From NCBI GenBank assembly GCA_947624715.1, contig CANQLO010000006.1:1-64000 (forward strand): a stretch of 64,000 bases of DNA, in the 5' to 3' direction. This stretch comes from an uncultured Clostridia bacterium (lineage in GTDB: Bacteria; Bacillota_A; Clostridia; TANB77; CAG-508). The translations under genes and the position numbers were made by a program. This document shows, in pieces, positions 41,802 to 49,965 of this stretch (position 1 is its first letter; every line of letters begins with the position of its first letter). The notes beneath the pieces were generated by a model. The model was given only the letters and a program-made list of their open reading frames with translations, did not search any database and was not told the origin of the DNA.

Positions 41802-42440
41802 TTAACCTCTTTCTATATGCTGATGCATAAATTCATATTTTGAGTTATCTCCCATATTTTCTAATAAAAATTCACTAGCTTGTTGTTTACTTAAATGAGT
41901 ACTTTTTGCTCTAAATTCATAAGCATACATTCCTTCTTCTTGTTTTTTTCTTATTCTTTCTTCTATTTCATCTTCATCATAGTTAGCTTCAATTAAATAT
42001 AAGTCATAATTTTTAGCACTAATACCTTCGACTGTTTTAGTATCAGTCATATAAATAATTTTATAATTATTAAAAAATAATCTATAACCACATTGAGGTA
42101 CATCGTGATATAACTTTATTGGCATTACTTTAAATAACTTATAATCATATTTCGTACCTATTTTTAATACATCTATATTTTTTCTTGATACACCACATTC
42201 AAGCAAAGGTTTTAATAACCATTCACAGCAGGCAAATCTTAAAGTAGGTCTTTCTTCTGATAATTTTTTTATAGTAACCTTGTTAAAATGATCTTTATGT
42301 ATATGTGTAAGTAATACTAGCTTTAAATTCCTGTAATAATTATTTAATTTTTTAAAGCTAACCCCACAGTCTATTAAAATAACATCTTCAATTATTACTG
42401 CATTTCCTGTACTACAACTTGATATAATTTTATAATTCAT
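41802..42440 (-). CDS. MBL-fold metallohydrolase
   Basis: A 212-residue beta-lactamase-fold enzyme with the metal motif LLTHIHKDH (HxHxDH) and MTDTKTVEG, plus a late histidine in QHIERG. Short phage MBL proteins next to Bet/RecT are common and may act as nucleases (compare RNase Z/YycJ-like proteins). The substrate is unknown. Its start overlaps the Bet stop by 11 nt. Confidence 0.78.
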   Translation of the reverse strand: MNYKIISSCSTGNAVIIEDVILIDCGVSFKKLNNYYRNLKLVLLTHIHKDHFNKVTIKKLSEERPTLRFACCEWLLKPLLECGVSRKNIDVLKIGTKYDYKLFKVMPIKLYHDVPQCGYRLFFNNYKIIYMTDTKTVEGISAKNYDLYLIEANYDEDEIEERIRKKQEEGMYAYEFRAKSTHLSKQQASEFLLENMGDNSKYEFMHQHIERG

Positions 42441-43116
42441 TCATAGTCACTGTCTTTTCTTCTTTTTCTAGTTCTTCTGTTTGTACTACAATAGGCTCTT
42501 CTTTTGGTTCTTCTATAGATTCTTGAATTTCTTCTGCTTCATACATACCTGCTAAATCTTCAACAAATGTTTCTCTTAAAGCTCTTACTTTTGCTACTTT
42601 TTCTACCATTGTTGCACCTTTATTATTCCAATTTGAATTTAACTGACCTTGTCCTGTTTTTTGTGCTACTTCATTAAAACTTACGCTTGAATATATTGAA
42701 TGTGTCCAGTCTTTTCTATACACTCTTGCCCAACCACCTACTAATATTTCATTTTCAAGTCTAAATGTACCTGCCCTTTGCTCAACTGTTCCATCTTCTT
42801 TTTTAACTATAATTCCACTTTCCATTCCATCGTATTTTGGATTTAAAACTGCTCTTTTTAATATTGCATCTTTTCCTACAACTAATTGTGCAGGTATATC
42901 AGATTTATATTTAATTAGATATGCTTCTCTTAAAAATGGATTTAATTTTCTTGCTTTGCATAACTCTGTAAAAAGTTTAAATTCTTGCCTTGTAATTGGT
43001 ACATCAGTTCCAACAATGTATTCTTGTACTATTTTTGGGGTTAATTTTACTTCTTGTCCTTCAACATCAAATTTAACAACTAATTCCTGATTTTCTTTAT
43101 TTGTTTCATTACTCAT
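42430..43116 (-). CDS. bet: Single-strand annealing protein (Bet/RecT-type)
   Basis: A 228-residue recombinase that anneals complementary strands during phage recombination. It has TRQEFKLFTELCKARKLNPFL, AYLIKYKSDIPAQLVVGKDAI and RKDWTHSIYSSVSFNEVAQ, the Bet family pattern, with a glutamate-rich C-terminal tail. The ATG at 43116 has GGAGG 8 nt upstream and is chosen over an in-frame upstream ATG. No obvious partner exonuclease is present, so the MBL or DUF1351 neighbour may fill in. Confidence 0.88.
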   Translation of the reverse strand: MSNETNKENQELVVKFDVEGQEVKLTPKIVQEYIVGTDVPITRQEFKLFTELCKARKLNPFLREAYLIKYKSDIPAQLVVGKDAILKRAVLNPKYDGMESGIIVKKEDGTVEQRAGTFRLENEILVGGWARVYRKDWTHSIYSSVSFNEVAQKTGQGQLNSNWNNKGATMVEKVAKVRALRETFVEDLAGMYEAEEIQESIEEPKEEPIVVQTEELEKEEKTVTMNEL

Positions 43117-43927
43117 ATTTATATCCTCCATTATCTAAAAATTGTTTTAGTTCTTTTAATTTTGACCTCGTTGCTTTAACTGTAAATTTAAGTGTAAGTA
43201 TTTCTTCTTGTTTTTCTTCCTCAATTATTGGTGCTGTTAATATCTTTTCTTTTTCTTTATTTGTTATAATTACTGATTTACTAGTTTCTTCAATTAATTC
43301 TTCTTGTTTTTTCTTTTCTTCTTCAATAGCTTTATATCTGTTAGTTACTGTTGTTATAGCTTGATTTAGATTTAATGATAATTTGTATTCAACCATTATT
43401 TCTTCTTTTTTATCTTGAGTATTTATTGTATTTACATCTTCTAATACTTTATCTATAAATAATTGTGCTTGCTTTTTTAATGTTGCTAGACTATCACTAA
43501 GACCAATTTTAAAATTTGCCTGTTCAAAATTTAAAAAGCTAACATTTTTAAAATTTTTATATTCTTCAAAATATTCTTTTAGTTCTTGTTCTTTTTCTTG
43601 TTTTATTTGATTTTCTACTTCATCTATTTTTATTTTTAATTCTTTATCAGCTGACTTATATTTATCTGATATATAAGTTTTATAAACTTCTTCAAATCTT
43701 GTATATGGTGCTAATACTTTTTCTTTAACGTTTTTTCTCATCTTTTCAAATTCTTCTAGTTCCTTGTTTAATTCTGTTCTTATTTTTTTTATAGTTTGCT
43801 TATTATCTTCATTACAAACTAGTGCCTTTGCTGTATCTACTTTTTTGTCAATCTCCATTGAGACATCTTTCAAATGTTCTTCTATTTCAGGCAATTGTTT
43901 AATGACAATTAATTGATTATTTTCCAT
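43109..43927 (-). CDS. DUF1351 family phage protein
   Basis: A 272-residue, mainly helical protein (KVDTAKALVCNEDNKQTIKKIRTELNKELEEFEKMRK in segments), matching DUF1351 proteins that precede RecT/Bet in many Bacillota phages. It probably acts in recombination with Bet. It overlaps both neighbours by a few nucleotides. Confidence 0.78.
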   Translation of the reverse strand: MENNQLIVIKQLPEIEEHLKDVSMEIDKKVDTAKALVCNEDNKQTIKKIRTELNKELEEFEKMRKNVKEKVLAPYTRFEEVYKTYISDKYKSADKELKIKIDEVENQIKQEKEQELKEYFEEYKNFKNVSFLNFEQANFKIGLSDSLATLKKQAQLFIDKVLEDVNTINTQDKKEEIMVEYKLSLNLNQAITTVTNRYKAIEEEKKKQEELIEETSKSVIITNKEKEKILTAPIIEEEKQEEILTLKFTVKATRSKLKELKQFLDNGGYKYE

Positions 43928-44063
43928 TTAAATTTTCCTCCAATTCCATAATTTTTCTATGTAAATCGTTACTTTTATCAAAATCTGCATTATCCCATCT
44001 ATCTTTCATTTTTAATAGAAATTCTTCATCTTTTAATTTTTGCAATTCTTCTTGTAAATTCAT
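43917..44063 (-). CDS. 48-residue phage protein
   Basis: MNLQEELQKLKDEEFLLK ... IMELEENLNGK: short, acidic and helical. AAAGGAG lies 6 nt before the ATG, and the 3' end overlaps DUF1351 by 11 nt. Function unknown. Confidence 0.58.
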   Translation of the reverse strand: MNLQEELQKLKDEEFLLKMKDRWDNADFDKSNDLHRKIMELEENLNGK

Positions 44064-44140
44064 TGTTTTCTCCTTTACAAATTTAAAATTTTGTGTTATT
44101 ATAAAAATAGTTTATTTACATAAATGATTTATATGTTGTT

Positions 44141-44320
44141 CTAATTTGCCGTTGGTACAACATATATTTTTTTTAATGTTTCATTTCTTAAATGATCTAA
44201 TGTTAAACGTCCTATTCCTTTATTAAAAATAAGTTGTTTCAAAAAGTCTTCGTATGTAAATAATATGGTTACGTCATCTTCTTTAACTTCTTTTCCTTGA
44301 ATATCTAAAAACTTAGGCAT
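44141..44320 (-). CDS. 59-residue phage protein
   Basis: MPKFLDIQGKEVKEDDVTI ... VVPTAN: a small mixed alpha/beta protein. Its start overlaps the previous gene; GGAG lies 10 nt upstream. Function unknown. Confidence 0.58.
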   Translation of the reverse strand: MPKFLDIQGKEVKEDDVTILFTYEDFLKQLIFNKGIGRLTLDHLRNETLKKIYVVPTAN

Positions 44321-44510
44321 TTTTCTTCATCTCCTTTCTTTCTAAACTATTTATTCTTAGTAGTGCTATCAACAATACTGGCATTGCTATATATACAATT
44401 GTCATTATAGCTTCTATAGTAATTATTTCAGTTAGTTTTTTTGCTATAATACATAAGATGATAGGCAACCAAATTATTGATGTCGCTAGTAAAAATCTAA
44501 TAAATTTCAT
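44313..44510 (-). CDS. Two-helix membrane protein, 65 aa
   Basis: Two hydrophobic segments (about residues 5-24 and 33-52) with a basic tail. The ATG at 44510 (MKFIRFLLATSII) has GGAAGTG upstream and is preferred over a longer frame that reaches into the upstream gene. Function unknown. Confidence 0.6.
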   Translation of the reverse strand: MKFIRFLLATSIIWLPIILCIIAKKLTEIITIEAIMTIVYIAMPVLLIALLRINSLERKEMKKNA

Positions 44511-44515
44511 TGTAT

Positions 44516-44725
44516 TCACTTCCTTTCTATTCCAGCATATTTTAAAAATTTGCTTTTTATAATATTGTAGTTCCATTCTCCTCCTGGATGTTCTGGTGGA
44601 ACTGCACTTCCAAAATCAAATCTATTTTGTCTTAATCCAGATCTAATATATTCTGCATTTTTTTTAATAATTTTTCCTGCTTCAAACGGAGTTAATGTTT
44701 CAACCGGTTGTATATCTTCTTTCAT
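44516..44725 (-). CDS. Excisionase-like helix-turn-helix protein, 69 aa
   Basis: LTPFEAGKIIKKNAEYIRSGLRQNRF is a helix-turn-helix as in small phage regulators and excisionases, followed by FGSAVPPEHPGGEWNYNI, a winged tail. GGAG precedes the ATG. Likely a DNA-binding regulator of excision or early transcription. Confidence 0.65.
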   Translation of the reverse strand: MKEDIQPVETLTPFEAGKIIKKNAEYIRSGLRQNRFDFGSAVPPEHPGGEWNYNIIKSKFLKYAGIERK

Positions 44726-44746
44726 TCTCTCATCTCCTCTCTGTTT

Positions 44747-44775
44747 ATTGTTTTAATTTACCACCTATGTTATAA
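44747..44775 (+). promoter_or_regulatory. Promoter with overlapping dyad
   Basis: TTGTTT, a 17-nt spacer and TATAAT precede the + strand gene at 44799. ACCACCT and AGGTGGT flank the -10 as a 7-bp inverted repeat, the second arm forming the ribosome site, so the mRNA start could self-sequester. Confidence 0.55.
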
Positions 44776-44798
44776 TTCTGTTGAAAGGTGGTGATTAT

Positions 44799-45029
44799 AT
44801 GTACAAATATGTTTTAAATTCTGGAAAAGTTAATATAAAAACTCCTAAGGTAGATAAATTTACTGATATAAAAATTTCAACCAAACAATTTCCAGACCAT
44901 ATAGAAAGTCATTCTGAATATCCTAATGGTTTAATACTGGATATTTTTGAATATGCTGACCATATTGAATACATATCTAATAAGAAACTTATAGTTTTAG
45001 AAGACTTTTCTATTGCTTTTGAAGAGTAA
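44799..45029 (+). CDS. Small + strand phage protein, 76 aa
   Basis: MYKYVLNSGKVNIKTPKVD ... DFSIAFEE: beta-rich and acidic, not recognised. It runs against the early operon and overlaps the 3' end of the converging gene by 20 nt. GGTGGTG lies before the ATG at 44799. Confidence 0.55.
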   Translation: MYKYVLNSGKVNIKTPKVDKFTDIKISTKQFPDHIESHSEYPNGLILDIFEYADHIEYISNKKLIVLEDFSIAFEE

Positions 45030-45225
45030 TACTTTCCTTTGTTTGTATTACTTTTGAGCTAGTAGGCTTGCCGTTTACTGGCTCTATTCTTTTTATTGTA
45101 GTAACTTTGTCTTTCTCATAAATAATCGTAGTTATTACTTTTCCTCCGTTATCAATTATTTTGCTTATTTCTTCTTTATCTTTTTCTATCATTTCTTCTG
45201 CTTCTTTTTGAGTTATCTGTTCCAT
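45010..45225 (-). CDS. Hypothetical phage protein, 71 aa
   Basis: MEQITQKEAEEMIEKDKEEI ... TKESITLQKQ: a charged helix followed by beta strands. GGAGG precedes the ATG. It is second in the cro operon. Function unknown. Confidence 0.58.
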   Translation of the reverse strand: MEQITQKEAEEMIEKDKEEISKIIDNGGKVITTIIYEKDKVTTIKRIEPVNGKPTSSKVIQTKESITLQKQ

Positions 45226-45234
45226 ATATCCTCC

Positions 45235-45483
45235 TTATGTTTCTTGATTGTTTGTTGATATTTTGTCAACTTTTATTGTAAAAAAATAATCATATGCTTC
45301 TTTAGGAGTTAGTTGAAAAATATCTATACTTTTTCTTATTTCATTTTGGTCAAAAAATGTTTTATTATTTAGTTTATAGCTCAATGATGTATTTGAAATT
45401 CCAAGTTTTTCAGCAAATATTGATTGAGTAGGAAAATATTCTTTTATTTTACCCTTTAATTTACTATAATCGTATTCTATCAT
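45235..45483 (-). CDS. Cro-like repressor
   Basis: An 82-residue helix-turn-helix protein (SIFAEKLGISNTSLSYKLNNKTFF, about residues 21-45) of the phage Cro/DUF739 type. It is divergent from CI across a 174-bp operator region, reads from a consensus promoter and opens the early operon. Confidence 0.8.
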   Translation of the reverse strand: MIEYDYSKLKGKIKEYFPTQSIFAEKLGISNTSLSYKLNNKTFFDQNEIRKSIDIFQLTPKEAYDYFFTIKVDKISTNNQET

Positions 45484-45501
45484 TTTTTCCTCCTTTCTTA
45501 T

Positions 45502-45624
45502 GTTGACTTTTTATCAACTTTGTTAGACCTATATTATCAAACATAAAAAAACTTGTCAATACTTTTTTTGATTTTTTTTCAACTTTTTTAAAAATTTTTT
45601 CTAAATAACTTGATTTATTGTCAA
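45502..45624. promoter_or_regulatory. CI/Cro operators: three TTGA-N7-TCAA sites
   Basis: Three dyads with the same TTGA-N7-TCAA layout lie at 45502-45518, 45568-45582 and 45610-45624. The third covers the -35 of the cI promoter, the first lies downstream of the early -10. This spacing allows cooperative repressor control of both promoters. Confidence 0.7.
45531..45559 (-). promoter_or_regulatory. Early (cro) promo
   Basis: On the - strand TTGACA (45559-45554), a 17-nt spacer and TAATAT (45536-45531) drive cro and the early operon. Confidence 0.8.
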
Positions 45625-45638
45625 TTTTAACTTATAAT
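45610..45638 (+). promoter_or_regulatory. Lysogeny (cI) promoter
   Basis: TTGATT (45610-45615), a 17-nt spacer and TATAAT (45633-45638); the -35 lies inside operator 3. GGAGG follows just before the cI start. Confidence 0.8.
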
Positions 45639-45657
45639 ACTATTATCGGAGGTACTT

Positions 45658-46320
45658 ATGAAAATAGTAGATACTTTTAGTAATAGATTAAAGAAGGCAT
45701 TAGATTATTCTAATATGAGACAAGTAGATTTGGTTGCAAAGACTCACCTTGATAAAACACTTATTAATAAATATTTAGCAGGAATAATGAAAGCCAAACA
45801 AGATAAATTAACTATTCTAGCAGATGCTTTAAATGTTAATGAAGTTTGGTTGATGGGTTATGATGTACCTATGGAAAAAAATTTTGATAAAAATATTCAA
45901 GGTATGGAAAAGAAAACAGAAGGCTCTGCTGTTGTTCTTGTATATGGTACTATTCCAGCAGGTACTCCTATCGAATGTATAGAAGATATTATTGATACAG
46001 AAGAAATACCAGCTGATATGCTTAAAGGCGGAAAACAATATTTTGGATTACGAATAAAAGGAAATTCAATGTTTCCTGAATATTTAGATGGAGATACTTT
46101 GATTTTAGAAAAAGTAGAAGACTGTGAGAATGGACAAGATTGCGTTGTTATGGTTAATGGTAACGATGGTACTTTCAAAAGAGTATTTAAAAATGAAAAT
46201 GGTATCATACTACAACCTCTTAATCCAGAATATCAACCTATGATATATACTAATGAACAAATTGAACAATTACCTATTAAAATTATTGGAAAAGTCGTTG
46301 AATTAAGAAGAAAAAAATAA
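45658..46320 (+). CDS. CI-type phage repressor (LexA/S24 family)
   Basis: A 220-residue lysogeny repressor. The N-terminal helix-turn-helix (NMRQVDLVAKTHLDKTLINKYLAG) is followed by a peptidase S24 domain with GNSMFPEYLDGD carrying the catalytic serine and a late lysine around DGTFKRVF. This predicts RecA-stimulated self-cleavage and induction by DNA damage. GGAGG lies about 6 nt before the ATG. It is co-transcribed with the DUF3644 gene. Confidence 0.9.
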   Translation: MKIVDTFSNRLKKALDYSNMRQVDLVAKTHLDKTLINKYLAGIMKAKQDKLTILADALNVNEVWLMGYDVPMEKNFDKNIQGMEKKTEGSAVVLVYGTIPAGTPIECIEDIIDTEEIPADMLKGGKQYFGLRIKGNSMFPEYLDGDTLILEKVEDCENGQDCVVMVNGNDGTFKRVFKNENGIILQPLNPEYQPMIYTNEQIEQLPIKIIGKVVELRRKK

Positions 46321-46345
46321 AATAGATATTTAAAAAGGATATAAA

Positions 46346-47335
46346 ATGGAAGAAAATGAATTATTAAATGATCTAACTAATAAATTAGTAAATAAATCTC
46401 AGGAAGCATTATTGTTAGCATTAGAAATATATAATAAACCAACAATAAAGTATAGAGTAGAAGGCTTTGCATTTTTTATTTGTAATGCTTGGGAACTAAT
46501 GTTAAAAGCATATTTAATAAAAACTAATGGAAATGAATCAATATATTATAAGAACAAACCTGATAGAACAATTAGTCTTTCTGATTGCATCAAGACAATA
46601 TTTACAAACGATAAAGATCCATTAAGAATAAACCTAGAAAAAATTATAGAATTGCGAGATACAAGTACACATTTTATTACTGAAGAATATGAAATGGTTT
46701 ATGTTCCCTTATTTCAATCTTGTTTATTTAATTTTTGTGAGAAGTTTAAACAATTTCATAATATAGATATTGCTAATGTTTTACCTAATAATTTTTTAAC
46801 TTTAACAGTAAATTTAGATAGTTTAGATGAAACAAAAATAATTGCAAAGTATCCTGAAGAAATAGCAAATAAAATTTTAACATATAAAAATAATATTGAA
46901 GATTTATCTATAAACAATAATGATAAGTTTTCTATAAGAGTAGAACATAAATTTTTTATTACAAAGAATAAAGATGAAGCCACTAACTTTGTTAAAATTG
47001 ATAAGCTTGGAAATCAAAACGTTCAAATAGTTAAAGAGTTAAAAGACCCTAATAACACACATAAATATACATGTAAATCATGTATAGAAATTATTAAAAG
47101 TATGTTATCTAAAGATAAAATAGAATTAGAATATAATAATAAAGTAGCAAAATTTAATCATTTTCATTTTACAAATTTTGTTAAACATTATAACTTAAAA
47201 AATAATGAGGTTTTCTGTTATATTCATAAACAGTTTACTTCTCCTCGATACTCATATTCTCAACAAGCTATAGATTTTATTTATAATGAATTAAAAAAAG
47301 ACCCTAAAAATATACTTAACAACATAAAAAAATGA
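46346..47335 (+). CDS. DUF3644 family protein
   Basis: A 329-residue protein with VEGFAFFICNAWELMLKAYLI and DPLRINLEKIIELRDTSTHFITEEYE, the core of DUF3644. CKSCIEIIKSM near residue 245 and a DNA-binding-like C-terminal half follow. The gene is expressed in the lysogen because it lies 25 nt after cI. Its position is typical of lysogenic-conversion or superinfection-exclusion genes, so a defence role is plausible but unproven. Confidence 0.72.
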   Translation: MEENELLNDLTNKLVNKSQEALLLALEIYNKPTIKYRVEGFAFFICNAWELMLKAYLIKTNGNESIYYKNKPDRTISLSDCIKTIFTNDKDPLRINLEKIIELRDTSTHFITEEYEMVYVPLFQSCLFNFCEKFKQFHNIDIANVLPNNFLTLTVNLDSLDETKIIAKYPEEIANKILTYKNNIEDLSINNNDKFSIRVEHKFFITKNKDEATNFVKIDKLGNQNVQIVKELKDPNNTHKYTCKSCIEIIKSMLSKDKIELEYNNKVAKFNHFHFTNFVKHYNLKNNEVFCYIHKQFTSPRYSYSQQAIDFIYNELKKDPKNILNNIKK

Positions 47336-47425
47336 GCTAACCCCAGGGGCAAAGGATTCTAAATATATTTTTGCAAATATATCTACTTCCATTCGGAAAC
47401 CCAGCCTTATCCTTCACAAGTTAGC
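47336..47425 (+). ncRNA. Candidate 90-nt multi-branched RNA
   Basis: GCTAAC/GTTAGC (47336-47341 with 47420-47425) closes a fold containing AAGGAT/ATCCTT, ATATATTT/AAATATAT and TTCC/GGAA. It begins right after the DUF3644 stop codon. No T-run follows at once, so it is not a simple terminator. The rest of 47426-47568 is AT-rich with no gene. Confidence 0.45.
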
Positions 47426-47568
47426 CCTTCTACTATTATTATACTCTTTTTGAAAAAAAATGCAAGTTTTTTATAAAATTGTAAAATTAATGAAATATTT
47501 AAAAAAGATAATGTACTCGGTCGGCAAACTTCATACAAAAGCTAAAAAATAATAAGAAAGGAGCTTAT

Positions 47569-48432
47569 ATGAGTAAAAATGAACTTATAAAACAAACTGA
47601 AAAAACTTTTGAAGAAATCAAACATATTGATGAAGATGGTAGTGAATATTGGTATGCTAGAGAATTAATGAATACTTTAGGCTACAAAGATTGGAGATAT
47701 TTTGAAGCAGTAATTGAAAAAGCTAAATTATCTTGTGAAAACAGCAATGTTACTGTATCTGACCATTTTGTTGTTGACAACAAAATCGTTGAAGCAGGTG
47801 TTACTACTAAGACTAAAAGAGATTATATACTTTCAAGATATGCTTGTTATTTAATAGCACAAAATGCAAATCCTAGATTAAAAGTTGTTGCTCTTGCACA
47901 AACTTATTTTGCTGTTCAAACTAGAAGACAAGAAATTACTAGAGAAGAATATAATAAACTTAGTGAAGATGAAAAACGATTATATACTAGAAAAAATGTA
48001 AGTGATAGAAATAAATATCTTTATCAAACAGCTCAACAATCTGGAGTTAAAAATTACGGAAAATTTACTAACTATGGGTACAAAGGTTTATATAATGGTG
48101 AAACTGCTCAAGACATTGCAAAAAGAAAAGGAATTGATCCTAAAAAAGAAGAAATATTAGATTATATGGATAGTACTGAATTAGCAGCTAATTTATTTAG
48201 AATAACACAAACTGATGAAGTTCTAAAAAATAAAAATGTAAAAGATGAAAATACTGCTTGTTTAACTCATCATAATGTTGGTCAAGCTGTTAGACAAGTA
48301 ATAAAAAGAATTGGTGGTACTATGCCAGAAGATTCTCCTACTCCAGAAAAAAGTACAAAACAACTAGAAAAAGAAAAAAAGAAAAAACTAAAGCTATCTA
48401 ATAATGATATAAAAAAATTAAATAATAAATAA
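47569..48432 (+). CDS. dinD: DNA damage-inducible protein D
   Basis: A 287-residue DinD protein with a BRO-N-like start (YWYARELMNTLGYKDWRYFEAVIEKAK), then LSRYACYLIAQNANPR, AQTYFAVQTRRQE and MDSTELAANLFRITQTDE, the family core. In E. coli DinD inhibits RecA filaments. In a prophage it may tune the SOS response and so induction. GAAAGGAG precedes the ATG. No Bacillota LexA box was recognised upstream. Confidence 0.88.
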   Translation: MSKNELIKQTEKTFEEIKHIDEDGSEYWYARELMNTLGYKDWRYFEAVIEKAKLSCENSNVTVSDHFVVDNKIVEAGVTTKTKRDYILSRYACYLIAQNANPRLKVVALAQTYFAVQTRRQEITREEYNKLSEDEKRLYTRKNVSDRNKYLYQTAQQSGVKNYGKFTNYGYKGLYNGETAQDIAKRKGIDPKKEEILDYMDSTELAANLFRITQTDEVLKNKNVKDENTACLTHHNVGQAVRQVIKRIGGTMPEDSPTPEKSTKQLEKEKKKKLKLSNNDIKKLNNK

Positions 48433-48437
48433 AAAAA

Positions 48438-48538
48438 GATAATGTATAAGTTTGGCGACCACATACATTATCTATACTTAAATCTACTTGCTTTAGTAGT
48501 TTATTATATTATACTATAATAAACCTTCTAAAGCAAGT
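48438..48538 (+). terminator. Double hairpin after dinD
   Basis: A 10-bp stem GATAATGTAT/ATACATTATC (48438-48472) is followed by a larger stem of 11 bp (ACTTGCTTTAG/CTAAAGCAAGT) plus 9 bp (TTTATTATA/TATAATAAA). Neither has a clean T-run. They separate dinD from the integrase and may insulate it. Confidence 0.5.
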
Positions 48539-48567
48539 CTAAAACATTTGTTTAGGAGGTATTTAAA

Positions 48568-49879
48568 TTGAAAGAAATTAAAAAAAGAGCAAATCGGAAA
48601 AGGTTGTGCTGTATATCTAGGTAACAAAAGACAAAAACCTTGGGCAGCAAGAATAACTGTTGGTAAAGATAAAGATGGAAATGCCATTAGGCATTTTATA
48701 GATACTTTTGAATCCGAATTAGATGCACTTGTATGTTTAGAAAATTATCATAAAAATCCACATTCATTATATATTAAAGAGAACAAGTATAATAGAATAG
48801 TAACATTTCCTAAAAATCCATATCCATTAGTTGCTGTAAAAAATCCAAACAAAGAAATAGTAGAAAAAGTAAAGAAAGATAATTACACTTTTAAACAATT
48901 ATATGAAAAATTTAAAATAGAAAAAATGCTTACTAAAGAGGAAATACTTTTAGAAAAGAAATATCATATAAGACCAAAGAATAAGCCTTTTGGTAGACAT
49001 TATTGTAGAGGTATGATAACAGCTTATAATAATTCTGTTAATCTTTATGATAAAGTATATAAAGATTTAAGAGTATCTGATTTTAATGCTCAATTAAAAG
49101 AGAGTAAAAAAAGTGCTGATTCTCAAAGACAAATGGTTAATTTATATCTTAATCTTGATAAATTTGCATTAGAAGAAGATATAATTGAAAAAGGTTATGC
49201 TCAATTTATTCCAACAGTTACAAGTAGTAGAAAAGAAATAAAAAATGCAAAAATTAAACCTATTGAAAAAGAGCGATTATTCACATATGAGCAAATAGAT
49301 TATTTATGGAATATTGAAGCAAAATCTACTGGATTAAAAGAACATTCTAAAAAGGAAAGAGAAATTTTTATTAGGGACTTTTGGTTAATGTTATTATATT
49401 CAGGATGTAGAGCAGATGAATTACTTTCCATATATACAGACAACATCTTCCTTGATGATAATTATTTTATTGGTGGCTTAAAAACTGAAGCTGGTATAAA
49501 TAGAGAAATACCTATCCATCCTGCAGTTAAGCATTTATGGGAGAAATATTATAATCCAGAAAATGAATTTTTATTTATGCAACCTAATGGGAAAAAAGTA
49601 GATTACGATTATTATCTATATCATTTTCAAAATAACTTTCAAAAATTGCATCCAGCAGTTTCTGATCATACTGCACATGATGCTAGACACACTCTTCGTA
49701 CAGAATTAAAAAAACTTAATGTTAAAGATATTATTATAAATTCTATTATTGGTCATAGTAATAATGATGTTGGCGATGATATTTATACTCATATATCTAT
49801 TGATGAAAAAATAGAAGCTATAAAATTAGTTACCTATAAGAAACAGAAAAATTTCTATATTTTAGCATCTAATCAATAA
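48568..49879 (+). CDS. int: Tyrosine integrase, +1 frameshift at CGGA near the start
   Basis: Site-specific recombinase that inserts and excises the prophage. AGGAGG lies 8 nt before the TTG at 48568. Nine codons (KEIKKRAN) lead to CGG; skipping the C at 48595 continues as GKGCAVYLGNKRQKPWAARITVG, the usual arm-binding N-terminus, through a SAM-like domain and the catalytic domain. The catalytic set is visible: LLYSGCRADELL (R), the lysine in GGLKTEAG, HDARHTLRT (HxxR), IIGHS and YTHIS (tyrosine). Without the shift the first usable ATG is at 48926 and the arm-binding domain is lost. The full length is about 436 residues. Confidence 0.85.
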
Positions 49880-49900
49880 TAAAAACTTATTTAGACTTAT

Positions 49901-49925
49901 ACGGTGGGTAACAAAAGGGTAACAA
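49901..49925. other. Integrase arm-type repeat, right
   Basis: The 25-bp sequence is identical and in the same orientation as 11120-11144. It lies between the int stop and the att core, 40 bp from the core. Confidence 0.65.
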
Positions 49926-49929
49926 ACAA

Positions 49930-49961
49930 GTAATACCAAGCTGTGAATCGCTTGGTATTAC
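49930..49961. terminator. Terminator hairpin of int, also downstream of rnj
   Basis: An 11-bp perfect stem GTAATACCAAG/CTTGGTATTAC with a 10-nt loop, then TGCATTTTATT on the + strand. It also follows rnj on the - strand, so in the lysogen rnj reads into a phage-borne hairpin instead of its native end. Confidence 0.6.
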
Positions 49962-49965
49962 TGCA

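Noticed and set aside
11120..49925. The 25-bp repeats as the true att cores
   Set aside because: They lie inside the 28-bp repeat that duplicates the rnj 3' end; only recombination at the outer repeat restores rnj, so the inner pair is better read as arm sites.
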